Origin: Ruegeria arenilitoris
GTDB lineage: Bacteria > Pseudomonadota > Alphaproteobacteria > Rhodobacterales > Rhodobacteraceae
Direction: 5' to 3'
DNA: 64,000 nucleotides
NCBI RefSeq assembly: GCF_013030985.1
Contig: NZ_WPYP01000001.1
Span: forward strand, 496,001-560,000
Part shown: piece after piece, positions 40,386 through 49,737 of the stretch
How the letters are laid out: each line of letters starts with the position of its first letter
How positions within the stretch are numbered: the first letter of the stretch is position 1
Position numbers and translations under genes: made by a program
Notes under the pieces: generated by a model
Told to the model about the DNA's origin: nothing
The model's database searches: none
The model's input: the letters and a program-made list of their open reading frames with translations, nothing else

Positions 40386-41261
40386 ATGGCAATCACAGCA
40401 GCAATGGTTAAAGAACTGCGCGACACAACCGGCGCAGGCATGATGGACGCGAAAAAAGCGTTGACCGAAACCGGCGGCAACATGGACGAAGCCATCGACT
40501 GGCTGCGCACCAAAGGCCTGGCCAAAGCGGCCAAGAAATCGGGCCGTACCGCAGCAGAAGGTCTGGTTGCTGTTCACGTCAATGGCGGCAACGGTGTTGC
40601 GGTCGAAGTGAACTCGGAAACCGACTTCGTTGCGAAAAACGCCGATTTCCAGGAAATGGTCGGCAAGATCGCTTACGCCGCTGAAGGCGTCGACAATGTC
40701 GAAGCGCTGCTGGCTGCCGATCTGGGTGGCAAATCGGTTGCAGACACCCTGACCGACAAGATCGCCACCATTGGTGAGAACATGTCGGTACGCCGCATGG
40801 CCAAGCTGTCGGGCGACACCGTTGTGTCCTACGTCCACAACGCAGCCACCAACGGCATGGGCAAAATCGGCGTTCTGGTTGCTCTGACCGGTGGCGACGA
40901 AGCGATCGGCAAGCAGGTAGCGATGCACATCGCAGCTGTGAACCCGGCGGCTCTGTCCGAAGCGGACATGGACCCGGCCGTTGTCGAGAAAGAAAAGCAG
41001 GTTCAGATGGACATCGCCCGCGAATCCGGCAAGCCCGAGCAGGTGATCGAGAAGATGATCGAAGGCCGCATGAAGAAATTCGTCGCCGAATCGACCCTGC
41101 TGAACCAGCAGTTCGTTGTGAACCCTGACCTGACCGTTGAAGCAGCGGCTAAAGAAGCGGGCGCAACCATCACCGGCTTCATCCGTCTGGAAGTTGGCGA
41201 AGGCATCGTGGTCGAAAAAGAAGACTTCGCAGCCGAAGTTGCCAAGGCCGCTCAGGGCTAA
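40386..41261 (+). CDS. tsf: Elongation factor Ts
   Basis: A 291-residue guanine-nucleotide exchange factor for EF-Tu. The N-terminal UBA-like module is [37 protein letters not shown]; the core TDFVAKN motif is present. A GAGGAGAG SD precedes it. Unlike many bacteria, pyrH and frr do not follow. Confidence 0.98.
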   Translation: MAITAAMVKELRDTTGAGMMDAKKALTETGGNMDEAIDWLRTKGLAKAAKKSGRTAAEGLVAVHVNGGNGVAVEVNSETDFVAKNADFQEMVGKIAYAAEGVDNVEALLAADLGGKSVADTLTDKIATIGENMSVRRMAKLSGDTVVSYVHNAATNGMGKIGVLVALTGGDEAIGKQVAMHIAAVNPAALSEADMDPAVVEKEKQVQMDIARESGKPEQVIEKMIEGRMKKFVAESTLLNQQFVVNPDLTVEAAAKEAGATITGFIRLEVGEGIVVEKEDFAAEVAKAAQG

Positions 41262-41306
41262 GGACTATCTCCGGGCCTCGCAAGAGGTCCGGACATGCAA
41301 ATGTCG

Positions 41307-41339
41307 AAACCGGTTGCACCAAACGCGACCGGTTTTTTT
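41307..41339 (+). terminator. Terminator of rpsB-tsf
   Basis: AAACCGGTTGC pairs with GCGACCGGTTT (one G-U) across a short loop and runs into seven T. It lies 46 bp after the tsf stop. Confidence 0.9.
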
Positions 41340-41349
41340 GTGCGGAAAC

Positions 41350-41373
41350 AAAAAAAAGACGCCGAAGCGTCTT
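41350..41373 (-). terminator. Minus-strand terminator facing tsf
   Basis: On the minus strand AAGACGC, loop TTCG, GCGTCTT is followed by a run of about eight T. This is a strong intrinsic terminator for transcripts arriving from higher coordinates, either the 3' end of aroQ-luxR (stop at 41640) or a separate small RNA. Confidence 0.88.
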
Positions 41374-41639
41374 GGTATTCATGGAATTGATTGAGGGGCC
41401 CCGCATGATGGGGATGGTCGAGGCCCCCCAAAATTCCGGCAATCGGACGCGGACGAATATGCGCCTTCTTGTCAGAGCGGCTGGAGAGCCCTGGTATTGC
41501 AAAGATCCAACCAAATGTTCCCTGGCTAAAGCCACCACTCACGGAACAATATCAGTTTGCAACTCCACCTCAGGAATGGAAAGTCATGATTTCCTTACCT
41601 AGGGTAAATTGACGCAATTTGGCGTCAGTCCTTGGGGCT
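41374..41639 (-). ncRNA. Long 3' UTR or small-RNA candidate downstream of the LuxR gene
   Basis: 266 bp without a credible gene on either strand. On the minus strand a nested hairpin at 41383-41437 (GGAATT/AATTCC outside, GGGGCC/GGCCCC inside) leads into the strong terminator at 41350-41373. This could be a structured 3' UTR of the aroQ-luxR mRNA or an sRNA released from it. Confidence 0.35.
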
Positions 41640-42395
41640 CTAGGCTTCCATCACGAACATCTGATTCTGCAGAGATGCCTTCAAAACCGCCTGCGCCGTG
41701 GTCTCGACCGAAAGCGCTTCGCGCGCCAGGCGCAGGTGCTTTTCAACCGTTGCCGAAGTCAGCCCCATCAGCAGCGCAATGTCCTGCGTGGTCTTGCCGT
41801 CTCCGACCCATTGCAAAGCTTCGCGCTGGCGTTTGGTCAGGGCCCGGTTCGGGGCGTTGTAGGGCAGGGTGAGGATTTTCAGATGCGCAACATTGTTCAT
41901 CAGCAGGATGTCATCGCCGTGCTCGGCCCACATCGCGTCCACTTCCGACTGGCTGGCCGCATCGCCGGCCGAAAGGGAAATCGCCCCCTTCGACCGCATC
42001 GAGACCGAGGTGAAACTGATCGTGTATCCGAAGGACACACCCTGCGACCGGTTGAACTCAAGCACGTCCAGTTCTTTCGCAGTCAGCTTTCCGGTGGCCA
42101 CCATGTCCTGTGCAATACTCCAACTGGCCGCGCCTTCATTATGCAGCGCCCATTTCAACATCGGAGCGTGGAAGTACATCCCATCGCGCAGGAACCCGTC
42201 CATATAGGGTTTTTCATGATTGGTCAGGATCACAAAATCCTCGGGATCGCCAAGAGACGTTTCCGTGCGATACTGGGTGTAGCCATAAATCAGGCGATCA
42301 AACCCGAACAGTGCCATCTGGCGACAATGGGCATCCCAGAGCTCTTCCAGAGTTTTGGTATAGCTGAGAAAGTGCAGGTATTCGCTCAGCGTCAT
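41640..42395 (-). CDS. LuxR family regulator with autoinducer-binding-like domain (LuxR solo)
   Basis: A 251-residue protein. The N-terminal domain (about 1-165) has the LuxR autoinducer-binding arrangement but the usual Asp-Pro and W-Y motif region reads YMDGFLRDGMYFHAPMLKWALHNEGAASW, so the ligand pocket is atypical. The C-terminal HTH is LTKRQREALQWVGDGKTTQDIALLMGLTSATVEKHLRLAREAL. No luxI gene is near. The start overlaps the aroQ stop (ATGA), so it is translated with a shikimate-pathway enzyme. Confidence 0.88.
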   Translation of the reverse strand: MTLSEYLHFLSYTKTLEELWDAHCRQMALFGFDRLIYGYTQYRTETSLGDPEDFVILTNHEKPYMDGFLRDGMYFHAPMLKWALHNEGAASWSIAQDMVATGKLTAKELDVLEFNRSQGVSFGYTISFTSVSMRSKGAISLSAGDAASQSEVDAMWAEHGDDILLMNNVAHLKILTLPYNAPNRALTKRQREALQWVGDGKTTQDIALLMGLTSATVEKHLRLAREALSVETTAQAVLKASLQNQMFVMEA

Positions 42396-42841
42396 GCAGA
42401 CGGCCCGCTTTTCAGATGTGCTGCCAGTGCATCCAGCGCCAGAACATATCCCTGCGCGCCAAAGCCGCAAATCTGGCCGACGGCGACCTTGGAGATATAG
42501 GACACGTGCCGGAACGCTTCACGCGCGTGAATGTTGGACAGATGCACTTCGATCACCGGAAGCCCAACCGACGCGATGGCATCCATCAGAGCGATGGAGG
42601 TATGGGTATAGGCGCCAGCATTCAGAACGATGCCGTCCTGATCCCCTTTGGCCTCATGAATGGCGTCAATCAGCGCACCTTCGTGGTTGGACTGAAAGCA
42701 CGACACTTCAACCCCGATGGAAGATCCATGGCTCAGGCACAGGTCCTCAACCATTTCCAACGTGGTGCTGCCATAAACCTCGGGTTGCCTTGTTCCCAGA
42801 AGGTTCAGGTTCGGACCGTTTAAAATCAGAGCTTTGTGCAT
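42392..42841 (-). CDS. aroQ: Type II 3-dehydroquinate dehydratase AroQ
   Basis: A 149-residue dodecameric dehydratase of the shikimate pathway. The flexible lid NGPNLNLLGTRQPEVYG contains the catalytic Arg and Tyr; EVHLSNIHAREAFRHVSYIS holds the catalytic His region; NAGAYTHTSIAL binds substrate. Length normal. The last base pairs overlap the LuxR gene start. Confidence 0.97.
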   Translation of the reverse strand: MHKALILNGPNLNLLGTRQPEVYGSTTLEMVEDLCLSHGSSIGVEVSCFQSNHEGALIDAIHEAKGDQDGIVLNAGAYTHTSIALMDAIASVGLPVIEVHLSNIHAREAFRHVSYISKVAVGQICGFGAQGYVLALDALAAHLKSGPSA

Positions 42842-42933
42842 TATTTCACTGTTCCCATGGGAAGTTCATAGACGCTAAAGGGTATCGATGTCCACCAGCC
42901 AGCGCGCGCATAGGGCGAGTGGGGGAAGTTAGG

Positions 42934-43947
42934 TCACTCACCTTCGGCGTGAACCGGCATTGTCACCACGGTCTTCCCAAGCGCGGAACGGCTTGTCATA
43001 TGCGCCAACGCCTCGGAAGCGCGGTCCAGCGGATACCGCGCATTGATTTTTGGTTTGATTTTAGCTTCGCTGTATAACCTGAACAAATCCCTCACATTTT
43101 CTGAATGCCCAACCGGGTCGCGCATGACAGAAGCGCCCCAGAATACACCCATAATCTGGCACCCTTTGAGCAGCGGCAGGTTCAGCGGAATTTTGGGAAT
43201 GCCCGCCGGAAAACCGACCACCAGAAAGCGTCCGTTCCAGGCCATGGCTCGCAGCGCGGGTTCGGCATAGTCTCCGCCGACCGCGTCATAGACGACATTC
43301 ACTCCCAAAGGCGCGGACAAGTCCTTGATTTCCGACGTGAACTTTTTCTGAGAGTCTTTGTCCATGTCATGCGCATACAGGACTGTCTCGTCCGCACCCA
43401 GGCTATGGCAAAAATCCGCCTTGTCCTGCGAGGATACGGCAGCAATCACCCGGGCGCCCATGGCTTTGCCCAACTCGATTGCCGCGGACCCAACGCCGCC
43501 TGCGGCGCCAAGTACCAGCAACGTCTCGTTGGGCTGCAGATCGGCGCGGTCCTTCAGGGCGTGATAGGACGTACCGTAGGTGAAAATGAAACAGGCCGCG
43601 TCTTCGAACGGCATTGAGTCTGGGAACTTGATAGCAGTGGCCGACGGGATCGTCAGATGCGTGGCGAACCCGCCATGCCCGGTCAGCGCCAGCACGCGGT
43701 CACCGATTTCGAACCCGCTTACGCCTTCACCGACGGCCAGCACTTCCCCTGCAATTTCACCGCCCGGCGCAAAGGGACGAGGCGGTTTGATCTGATACCG
43801 GTCCTGAATGATCAGAGTATCCGGAAAATTGACGCCCGCCGCCCTGATTCCGATCAGCAATTCGCCCCGTCCGGGTGATGGATCGGGGAGGGTGGTCAAT
43901 TCCAGTGTTTCCGGCCCGCCCGGCGCGACGCTGAGTAAAGCTTGCAT
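42934..43947 (-). CDS. NADPH:quinone oxidoreductase family protein (MDR)
   Basis: A 337-residue zinc-free MDR enzyme: MQALLSVAPGGPETLELTTLPDPSPGRGELLIGIRAAGVNFPDTLIIQDRYQ, then GGEIAGEVLAVGEGV and the NADPH-binding LVLGAAGGVGSAAIELGKAMGARVIAAVSS. It fits the quinone-reductase/acryloyl-CoA reductase-like group. The start at 43947 gives the family N-terminus; the frame to 43998 is longer. It diverges from the SDR gene at 44080. Confidence 0.9.
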   Translation of the reverse strand: MQALLSVAPGGPETLELTTLPDPSPGRGELLIGIRAAGVNFPDTLIIQDRYQIKPPRPFAPGGEIAGEVLAVGEGVSGFEIGDRVLALTGHGGFATHLTIPSATAIKFPDSMPFEDAACFIFTYGTSYHALKDRADLQPNETLLVLGAAGGVGSAAIELGKAMGARVIAAVSSQDKADFCHSLGADETVLYAHDMDKDSQKKFTSEIKDLSAPLGVNVVYDAVGGDYAEPALRAMAWNGRFLVVGFPAGIPKIPLNLPLLKGCQIMGVFWGASVMRDPVGHSENVRDLFRLYSEAKIKPKINARYPLDRASEALAHMTSRSALGKTVVTMPVHAEGE

Positions 43948-44079
43948 ATCAGACCCGTTATCCTTGTTATTCAGTAGATAAGAGCTTTGGCGCAGCAACA
44001 GGTCTTGTCAAGAAACCTCCTGTTTCGCTCATCGACATCCATCCCGGGAACACCCGGCACAAAACAACAGGAGCAGACC

Positions 44080-44898
44080 ATGACCCCCGAAACGCTTTTC
44101 TCATTGCAGGGCAAGACTGCGCTTGTCACCGGTGGAGCCACCGGGATTGGTCGCATGGCGGCCGAAGCGTTGGTGCGGGCCGGAGCGCGTGTTCTGATCG
44201 CTTCTCGCAAAGCCGAGGCCTGCGAGGCCGTCGCAGCGGAACTGAATGCGCTGGACGCCCTCGGTCAGGCCGAGGGGTTCGGCGGCGATGTCGCCACCAA
44301 AGAGGGTGTTGAAGCACTGGCTTCCGAGGTCAAAAACCGCACGGATCATCTTGATATCCTTATGAATAACGCAGGCGTTAGCTGGGGTGCGCCGATGGGT
44401 CAGTTTCCCCATGAGGCGTGGGACAAAATCATGTCGGTCAATGTCGCGGGCCTGTTCGACCTCACCCAAAAGCTGCTGCCGATGCTGATGAAATCCGGTT
44501 CGGCCGACGATCCCGCGCGGGTGATCAACGTCGGCTCGGTTATGGGAGAGGTTCCGATGGGTGACGGCGCCTACAGCTATTCAGCGTCAAAAGCCGCCGT
44601 TCTGCATCTTACCAAGATCATGGCCAAGGAATTTTCACCTTACCACATTACGGTCAACGCGCTGGCGCCTGGCCCTTTTGTTTCGCGTATGACTGCATTT
44701 GCCACAGCCGATGAGGAGACACGGGAAAAAGTCGGCAAATCCGTCCCCTTGGGCCGCGTCGGCCGCGATGAGGATATCGCGGGCTGCATGTTGTTTCTCT
44801 GCGGCCGCGGCGGCAGCTATGTGACCGGAGCGGTGATTCCGGTATCCGGCGGCATCAACGTGGTGACGGCAGGCAATATCTTTGGCGAAGCGTTGTAA
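44080..44898 (+). CDS. SDR family oxidoreductase
   Basis: A 272-residue short-chain dehydrogenase. The nucleotide motif is TALVTGGATGIGRMAAEAL, NNAGVSWG follows, and the catalytic set is Ser in INVGSVMGE, Tyr-X3-Lys in YSYSASKAAV. An ACAGGAG SD lies before the ATG at 44080. It is followed 21 bp later by the APH-type kinase gene, a pairing found in acyl-CoA degradation clusters. Substrate unknown. Confidence 0.92.
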   Translation: MTPETLFSLQGKTALVTGGATGIGRMAAEALVRAGARVLIASRKAEACEAVAAELNALDALGQAEGFGGDVATKEGVEALASEVKNRTDHLDILMNNAGVSWGAPMGQFPHEAWDKIMSVNVAGLFDLTQKLLPMLMKSGSADDPARVINVGSVMGEVPMGDGAYSYSASKAAVLHLTKIMAKEFSPYHITVNALAPGPFVSRMTAFATADEETREKVGKSVPLGRVGRDEDIAGCMLFLCGRGGSYVTGAVIPVSGGINVVTAGNIFGEAL

Positions 44899-44919
44899 GC
44901 TGAGACACGGGGGAACAGG

Positions 44920-45942
44920 ATGAGCAGCACGCATTTGGACATCGCAGCCGTTGACGCCTATCTCAGCGTCCATTTGCCGGGGTACCTGGGCCCGCTGGAG
45001 GCCACCAAGTTTGCGGTCGGCCAGTCCAACCCGACCTTTCTGCTGCAAACCCCTGAGAAAACGTATGTTTTGCGTCGCAAACCTCCGGGAGTATTGTTGA
45101 AATCCGCCCACGCAGTGGATCGCGAATTCCGCGTGCAGGCCGCTCTGGCCGACAGTGCGGTGCCGGTCCCGCGGATGTATCTGCTGTGTCAGGATGACAG
45201 CGTCATCGGATCGGATTTTTACGTCATGGAACACCTCAACGGGCGCATCTTTCTGGACCCCACTATGAAAGGAGAAAGCAAAGATACGCGCACCGCCGTT
45301 CTGGTTGAGATGAACCGGGTTCTGGCCGCGCTGCACATGGTCGATATCGAGGCGGTCGGGCTATCCGACTACGGCCCGCCGGGAAACTACTTCGAACGCC
45401 AGATTGCGCGCTGGATCAAACAGTACCGCGCTTCGGAAACCTCGGACATCCCTGAGATGAACGCGCTGATCGAAGCGCTTGAACATGCGGTGCCCGAGGA
45501 TGACGGCCAAAGAACGCTGGTGCATGGGGACTATCGCATCGACAACCTGATGTTCGAGATACAGGGAACCCGGTGTATCGGTGTCTTGGATTGGGAACTG
45601 TCGACCATCGGGCACCCTTATGCGGACCTGGCGGCGGTGATCATGCAGTGGCGGATGCCGCCCGGAACCGAGGGCCGGGGGCTGGCAGGTATCGACCGTG
45701 ACAGTCTGGGGCTACCGTCTGATCAGGCCTTTATCGAACAGTACTGCCAACGTCGCGGCCTGTCCGGCATCGACAATTTCGGCTTTTATCTGGCGTTCAA
45801 CTTCTTCCGAATGGCGGGAATTCTGCAGGGTGTCTACAAACGCGCGCAGGACGGGAACGCCTCGGACCCGAAGCGCGCCTTGGTTCTTGGCTCTTATGTC
45901 CCGATGTTCGCGCAACATGGCCTGGCCGCGCTAAAGGCCTAG
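44920..45942 (+). CDS. Phosphotransferase family protein (APH/ACAD10-like)
   Basis: A 340-residue kinase-fold protein. TLVHGDYRIDNLMFE has the catalytic Asp and Asn, and GVLDWELSTIGHPYADLA the metal-binding Asp (DFG-like). KFAVGQSNPTFLLQTPEKTYVLRRKPPG is the N-lobe with the ATP-binding Lys. It resembles the kinase domain of human ACAD10/ACAD11, which phosphorylates 4-hydroxyacyl-CoAs; with the SDR gene upstream this fits hydroxy-fatty-acid use (inference). Its 3' end overlaps the convergent isomerase gene. Confidence 0.88.
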   Translation: MSSTHLDIAAVDAYLSVHLPGYLGPLEATKFAVGQSNPTFLLQTPEKTYVLRRKPPGVLLKSAHAVDREFRVQAALADSAVPVPRMYLLCQDDSVIGSDFYVMEHLNGRIFLDPTMKGESKDTRTAVLVEMNRVLAALHMVDIEAVGLSDYGPPGNYFERQIARWIKQYRASETSDIPEMNALIEALEHAVPEDDGQRTLVHGDYRIDNLMFEIQGTRCIGVLDWELSTIGHPYADLAAVIMQWRMPPGTEGRGLAGIDRDSLGLPSDQAFIEQYCQRRGLSGIDNFGFYLAFNFFRMAGILQGVYKRAQDGNASDPKRALVLGSYVPMFAQHGLAALKA

Positions 45943-46544
45943 GAGCCCTTTGAAAGTTCCAACTCCATGTTACCCAGACTGTTTTTGCCAAAGAACATCT
46001 CGTGCCCCACGAACATGCTGGGAACACCGAATACTCCGCGCTTAACAGCAGCCTTGGTCTGATCCTTGAGTCGTTGCTTTACCTCGGCGCTGGACATCGC
46101 TTCGCGGATCTTGCGCACCGGCAGGTCGTTTTCGTGCAGAATCTCAGTAAGAACTCCGATTTCGTCGACCTTTTGACCATGCACCCAGATGGCATCAAAA
46201 ATCGCGCCTATGTATTTGTCTTCCCAGGGCTTTCCGGACGCCAATACAGCCCCACGCATGGCGAATTTGGTATTGACCGGAAAGTGCGGACTCATGTGAA
46301 AACTCAACCCCCGGGCGCGCGCAAACCGGTGCAGATCATGGGTCAGGTATGCCGTTTTCTGACGATTCTCCGAGAAGGCCTGAAACGGGTTCTGGTTATT
46401 CGTGGCCTTGAAGACAGTAGCCAGTAGAACAGGAACGTGGTTCACCTTGGCACGATGTTTATCGGCAAGTGCGGGCAAGGCCTTGTAGGCGAGAAAAGCA
46501 TTCGGGCTACAGAAGTCGTACACAAATTCAATACGTTGCGTCAT
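45939..46544 (-). CDS. 2-hydroxychromene-2-carboxylate isomerase/DsbA-like (GST kappa) protein
   Basis: A 201-residue thioredoxin-fold protein. FVYDFCSPNAFLAYKALPAL has Ser at the active-site position typical of GST-kappa and HCCA isomerases, and VFGVPSMFVGHEMFFGKN is the conserved cis-Pro region. Such enzymes use glutathione to isomerise aromatic degradation products, but many members act on unknown substrates. It is convergent with the kinase gene, with a four-base overlap. Confidence 0.88.
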   Translation of the reverse strand: MTQRIEFVYDFCSPNAFLAYKALPALADKHRAKVNHVPVLLATVFKATNNQNPFQAFSENRQKTAYLTHDLHRFARARGLSFHMSPHFPVNTKFAMRGAVLASGKPWEDKYIGAIFDAIWVHGQKVDEIGVLTEILHENDLPVRKIREAMSSAEVKQRLKDQTKAAVKRGVFGVPSMFVGHEMFFGKNSLGNMELELSKGS

Positions 46545-46719
46545 ATTTCTCCTCCAAAATGGTTGGGTGGTGAAATGTCTTCAACTCGTAACCAGCGAAT
46601 CCGCTACCTACCCAGTGTAGCAGCCCTATGGCTCAAGCCTATCATTCTGGACGAATTCCCTGTCAATTCAGCGTGTAAGACCGCAAAATCACGACCATGA
46701 GACAGAGGGCAGACAACAA

Positions 46720-47940
46720 ATGACAGCGTTCAGCTCCACGCGCCTGAGGGGTATCACCGACTGGATGCAACGCTATGTCGATGAACGAAAATACGCCGGC
46801 AGTTCCTTGCTTTTAAAACACCAAGGAACCGAGGTGTTTTTCAACGCCTGCGGTCAAAGAAGCGTCGAAAACGATCTGCCGTTTCAGCGCGATACGGTCG
46901 CACGCATCTATTCGATGACCAAACCGGTGACCACGGTCGCGCTGATGATGCTGGCCGAGCGCGGGTTGTTTCATCTGGATGCACAACTGTCGGATTTCCT
47001 TCCGGAATTTCGCAATATGCAGGCCTTGATCCCGGGTGCGGAGCGGCTCGACCAGACCGAGGGCGCCCCGACACCGACGCTGCATCAATTGCTGACCCAC
47101 ACAAGCGGCTTCAGCTATCCGTTTAATCCCGGAGTGCTGCCTAAGGCGATGGATGAACAGGACCTGATGTTCAAGCCGGATCAAGGCCTTCTGGCGGATC
47201 GTGTGGCCGACCTGGCCGATCTTCCACTGGTATTTCAGCCGGGCACCCGCTGGGAGTACTCTGTCGGGATAGATGTTCTGGGCCGCGTGATCGAGGTGGT
47301 GTCGGGCCAGCCGCTGGATCAGTTCTTCGCGCAGGAAATCTTTGAACCGCTTGGGATGAAGAATACTGGGTTCCGAGTGCCGCCGGGAACAGGGGATCGG
47401 TTTGCCTCGCTCTACACTCCGCTGGCCGGGGACGCGATGGCGCTGAATTCGGCTGAAACCGGCAGCGAAACCCTGCGGCTTGTTGATCAGGCCGGAGACT
47501 CACCGTTTGAACACACCACCACATTCTCGGGTGGCGGCGGTTTGGTCGGTACAATCGACGACTATTCCGCCTTTGCCGAAATGCTGCGGAACCGGGGGCA
47601 GGGCAACGGACACCGCCTGCTGGGACCGAAGACCGTAGACTATATGCTGTGCAATCACTTACCGGGCGATATTGCTTCGATGGGACCGCAGAGCTTTGCC
47701 GAACAACCCATGGAAGGTACCGGTTTTGGCTTGGGTGGTGCGGTGGTGCTGAATCCTGGTCGAACGCGTGTGCCGGGCTCGGTTGGCGATTTCAGCTGGG
47801 GCGGCATGGCCTCGACCTTTTTCTGGATCGACCGGGTGAACGATCTGACAACCGTCTTCTTCACGCAGCTGTCGCCGTCCAGTTCCTATCCGTCGCGGGC
47901 GGAGCTTAAGGCACTTGTCCTCGGGGCAATGATTGAATGA
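46720..47940 (+). CDS. Serine hydrolase, class C beta-lactamase family
   Basis: A 406-residue enzyme. The SXXK motif is SMTK (S65, K68). The second motif position reads YSV in WEYSVGIDVLG, and the third motif region is near GFGLGGAV. There is no signal peptide, so it is probably cytoplasmic, and it resembles EstB-type esterases or LACTB-like proteins rather than a resistance beta-lactamase. It precedes tesB by 51 bp in the same direction. Confidence 0.9.
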   Translation: MTAFSSTRLRGITDWMQRYVDERKYAGSSLLLKHQGTEVFFNACGQRSVENDLPFQRDTVARIYSMTKPVTTVALMMLAERGLFHLDAQLSDFLPEFRNMQALIPGAERLDQTEGAPTPTLHQLLTHTSGFSYPFNPGVLPKAMDEQDLMFKPDQGLLADRVADLADLPLVFQPGTRWEYSVGIDVLGRVIEVVSGQPLDQFFAQEIFEPLGMKNTGFRVPPGTGDRFASLYTPLAGDAMALNSAETGSETLRLVDQAGDSPFEHTTTFSGGGGLVGTIDDYSAFAEMLRNRGQGNGHRLLGPKTVDYMLCNHLPGDIASMGPQSFAEQPMEGTGFGLGGAVVLNPGRTRVPGSVGDFSWGGMASTFFWIDRVNDLTTVFFTQLSPSSSYPSRAELKALVLGAMIE

Positions 47941-47991
47941 TCTTTCCGGCGCTGATACCCAAACCCAACACGACCAACCGGAGACCGCAGC

Positions 47992-48861
47992 ATGACCGAA
48001 GCTGAACGCATCCTTCTGGACCTTTTGAACATCGAAAGGCTTGAGGTCGACCTGTTTCGCGGCACCGGTTCCGGGGGTGAGACGCCGACTCGTATCTTCG
48101 GCGGACAGGTTATTGCACAGGCTCTGGCCGCCGCATACCGCACGGTCGAAGATCGCCTGTGCCATTCTCTGCACGCTTACTTCATTCGCGCCGGCGACCC
48201 GTCCATTCCTGTTATTTATCAAGTAGATAGAGCGCGAGACGGAGGTTCTATGACCACACGGCGCGTGGTCGCGATCCAACACGGCAAGCAAATTCTCAAC
48301 ATGTCTGCCTCTTTTCATGTTCAGGACGAAGGCTGGAACCACCAACATGCCATGCCGCAGACCGAGGCTCCGGAAAATTACCCGGAACGATCAGAATTGC
48401 GGCAGCGTTACGTGGATCAGGTTCCTGAAAAACTGCGCGGAGAGCTGTTGCGGGAACGGCCAATCCAGGTGCGTGAAGTGAACCACCTGAACCCCTTTAA
48501 CCCCGAAAAATCTGACGATCACAATCAGATCTGGTTCCGCATGGGCGCCGCCGCGGGTGCCGATCCGGTAACCCAGCATCTTCTATTGGCTTACGCGTCA
48601 GACATGTACCTGATGACGTCAGGATTGCGACCGCATGGGCTGAGTTTGTTCAGTAGTGAGGTCAATTATGCCAGCCTGGATCATGCGTTGTGGTTCCACG
48701 CGCCGGTTCACTTTGAAAACTGGCATCTTTATGCGATGGAATCGCCTTGGAGCGGGCAGGGACGCAACTTCAACCGCGGCTCGATTTTCGCACAAGACGG
48801 CACTCTGGTCGCGTCGGTCGCACAGGAAGGTCTGATGCGTAAAGCGCGCAAAAAGCCTTAG
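47992..48861 (+). CDS. tesB: Acyl-CoA thioesterase II TesB
   Basis: A 289-residue double-hotdog thioesterase. RIFGGQVIAQALAAAYRTV is the N-terminal signature. ASDMYLMTS and NRGSIFAQDGTLVASVAQEGLMR include the Asp and Gln positions of the E. coli active-site triad. It releases free fatty acids from medium- and long-chain acyl-CoAs. Its stop overlaps the convergent SDR gene by four bases. Confidence 0.95.
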   Translation: MTEAERILLDLLNIERLEVDLFRGTGSGGETPTRIFGGQVIAQALAAAYRTVEDRLCHSLHAYFIRAGDPSIPVIYQVDRARDGGSMTTRRVVAIQHGKQILNMSASFHVQDEGWNHQHAMPQTEAPENYPERSELRQRYVDQVPEKLRGELLRERPIQVREVNHLNPFNPEKSDDHNQIWFRMGAAAGADPVTQHLLLAYASDMYLMTSGLRPHGLSLFSSEVNYASLDHALWFHAPVHFENWHLYAMESPWSGQGRNFNRGSIFAQDGTLVASVAQEGLMRKARKKP

Positions 48862-49625
48862 CTGTCTTCTGTAAACTGCTGATTTAACTTACGCATCCCG
48901 CCAAGCCAACGGTCATAATCTCCGGCTTTGTGGCGGATGTAGTCCAAAACCTGAGGATGTGGCAGCACCAGAAACTGCTCGGAACGGATGGCTTCGACAC
49001 ATACATGCGCGACGTCTTCAGGTTCCAACATGCCATCAATCGACGCAACCGAAACCTCGTGTCCACGCGTCATCTCGGACCGAACAGCCTGCGGACACAG
49101 CACCGACACACGCAGGCCTTTGTGTCCGTAAGTCAAGGACAACCACTCGGCAAAGCCAACGGCGGCGTGTTTCGTCACGCCATACGGCGCGGCGCCCGGT
49201 TGGTTCAGCAATCCTGCAGCCGAGGCCGTAATCATGATGTAACCGCTGCCACGGTCGATCATCCGCGGCACCAAGTGGCGCGCGGTCCAGACATGGGACA
49301 TGACATTGATCTTCCAGATCCGGTCCCAATCACCGTCAGGAACCTCTGGGCCGCCAAGTGTGAGGATACCGGCATTCGCGCAGAACAGGTCGATCGGACC
49401 GATCGTATCTTCGACGGTCTCGATCAGTGATTTGATATCCGCTTCTTGCGAAACGTCGCAAACCAGTGCGTGACCACCGATGTCCTTGGCCACGCTCTGA
49501 ACACCGTCCGCGTCGATATCCGCGCAGATAACGTTGGCACCGTCGAGGGCGAACCGTTCTGCCAGACCTTTGCCGATGCCCTGAGCGGCTCCGGTGACAA
49601 CCACAGTTTTTCCGCTCAGTTCCAT
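48858..49625 (-). CDS. SDR family oxidoreductase
   Basis: A 255-residue short-chain dehydrogenase. TVVVTGAAQGIGKGLAERFALDGANVICADID is the NAD-binding segment (Asp at the end of beta-2 suggests NAD preference). CANAGILTLGG, ITASAAGLL and YGVTKHAAVGFAEWL give the Asn, Ser, Tyr and Lys positions. Substrate unknown. It is the last in a group of fatty-acid-type genes. Confidence 0.9.
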   Translation of the reverse strand: MELSGKTVVVTGAAQGIGKGLAERFALDGANVICADIDADGVQSVAKDIGGHALVCDVSQEADIKSLIETVEDTIGPIDLFCANAGILTLGGPEVPDGDWDRIWKINVMSHVWTARHLVPRMIDRGSGYIMITASAAGLLNQPGAAPYGVTKHAAVGFAEWLSLTYGHKGLRVSVLCPQAVRSEMTRGHEVSVASIDGMLEPEDVAHVCVEAIRSEQFLVLPHPQVLDYIRHKAGDYDRWLGGMRKLNQQFTEDS

Positions 49626-49737
49626 GTTACAATCCCGAAAGCTGGTTCGAGTTCATACGGTAACTTATTCTATTTACTGTGCAATCTGGTATTTTGGCTT
49701 AATAGTTTTTCAACATAATACCAATTACACGATAACC

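Noticed and set aside
39468..40928. 486-codon open frame on the minus strand across rpsB and tsf
   Set aside because: It is antisense to two certain ribosomal/translation genes; strong codon bias in such genes removes stops from the opposite frame. The translation is Cys/Phe/His-rich without family sequence.
41258..41542. Minus-strand frames of 94-119 codons after tsf
   Set aside because: They read through both terminators and into tsf, and have no family sequence; the interval is better seen as non-coding.
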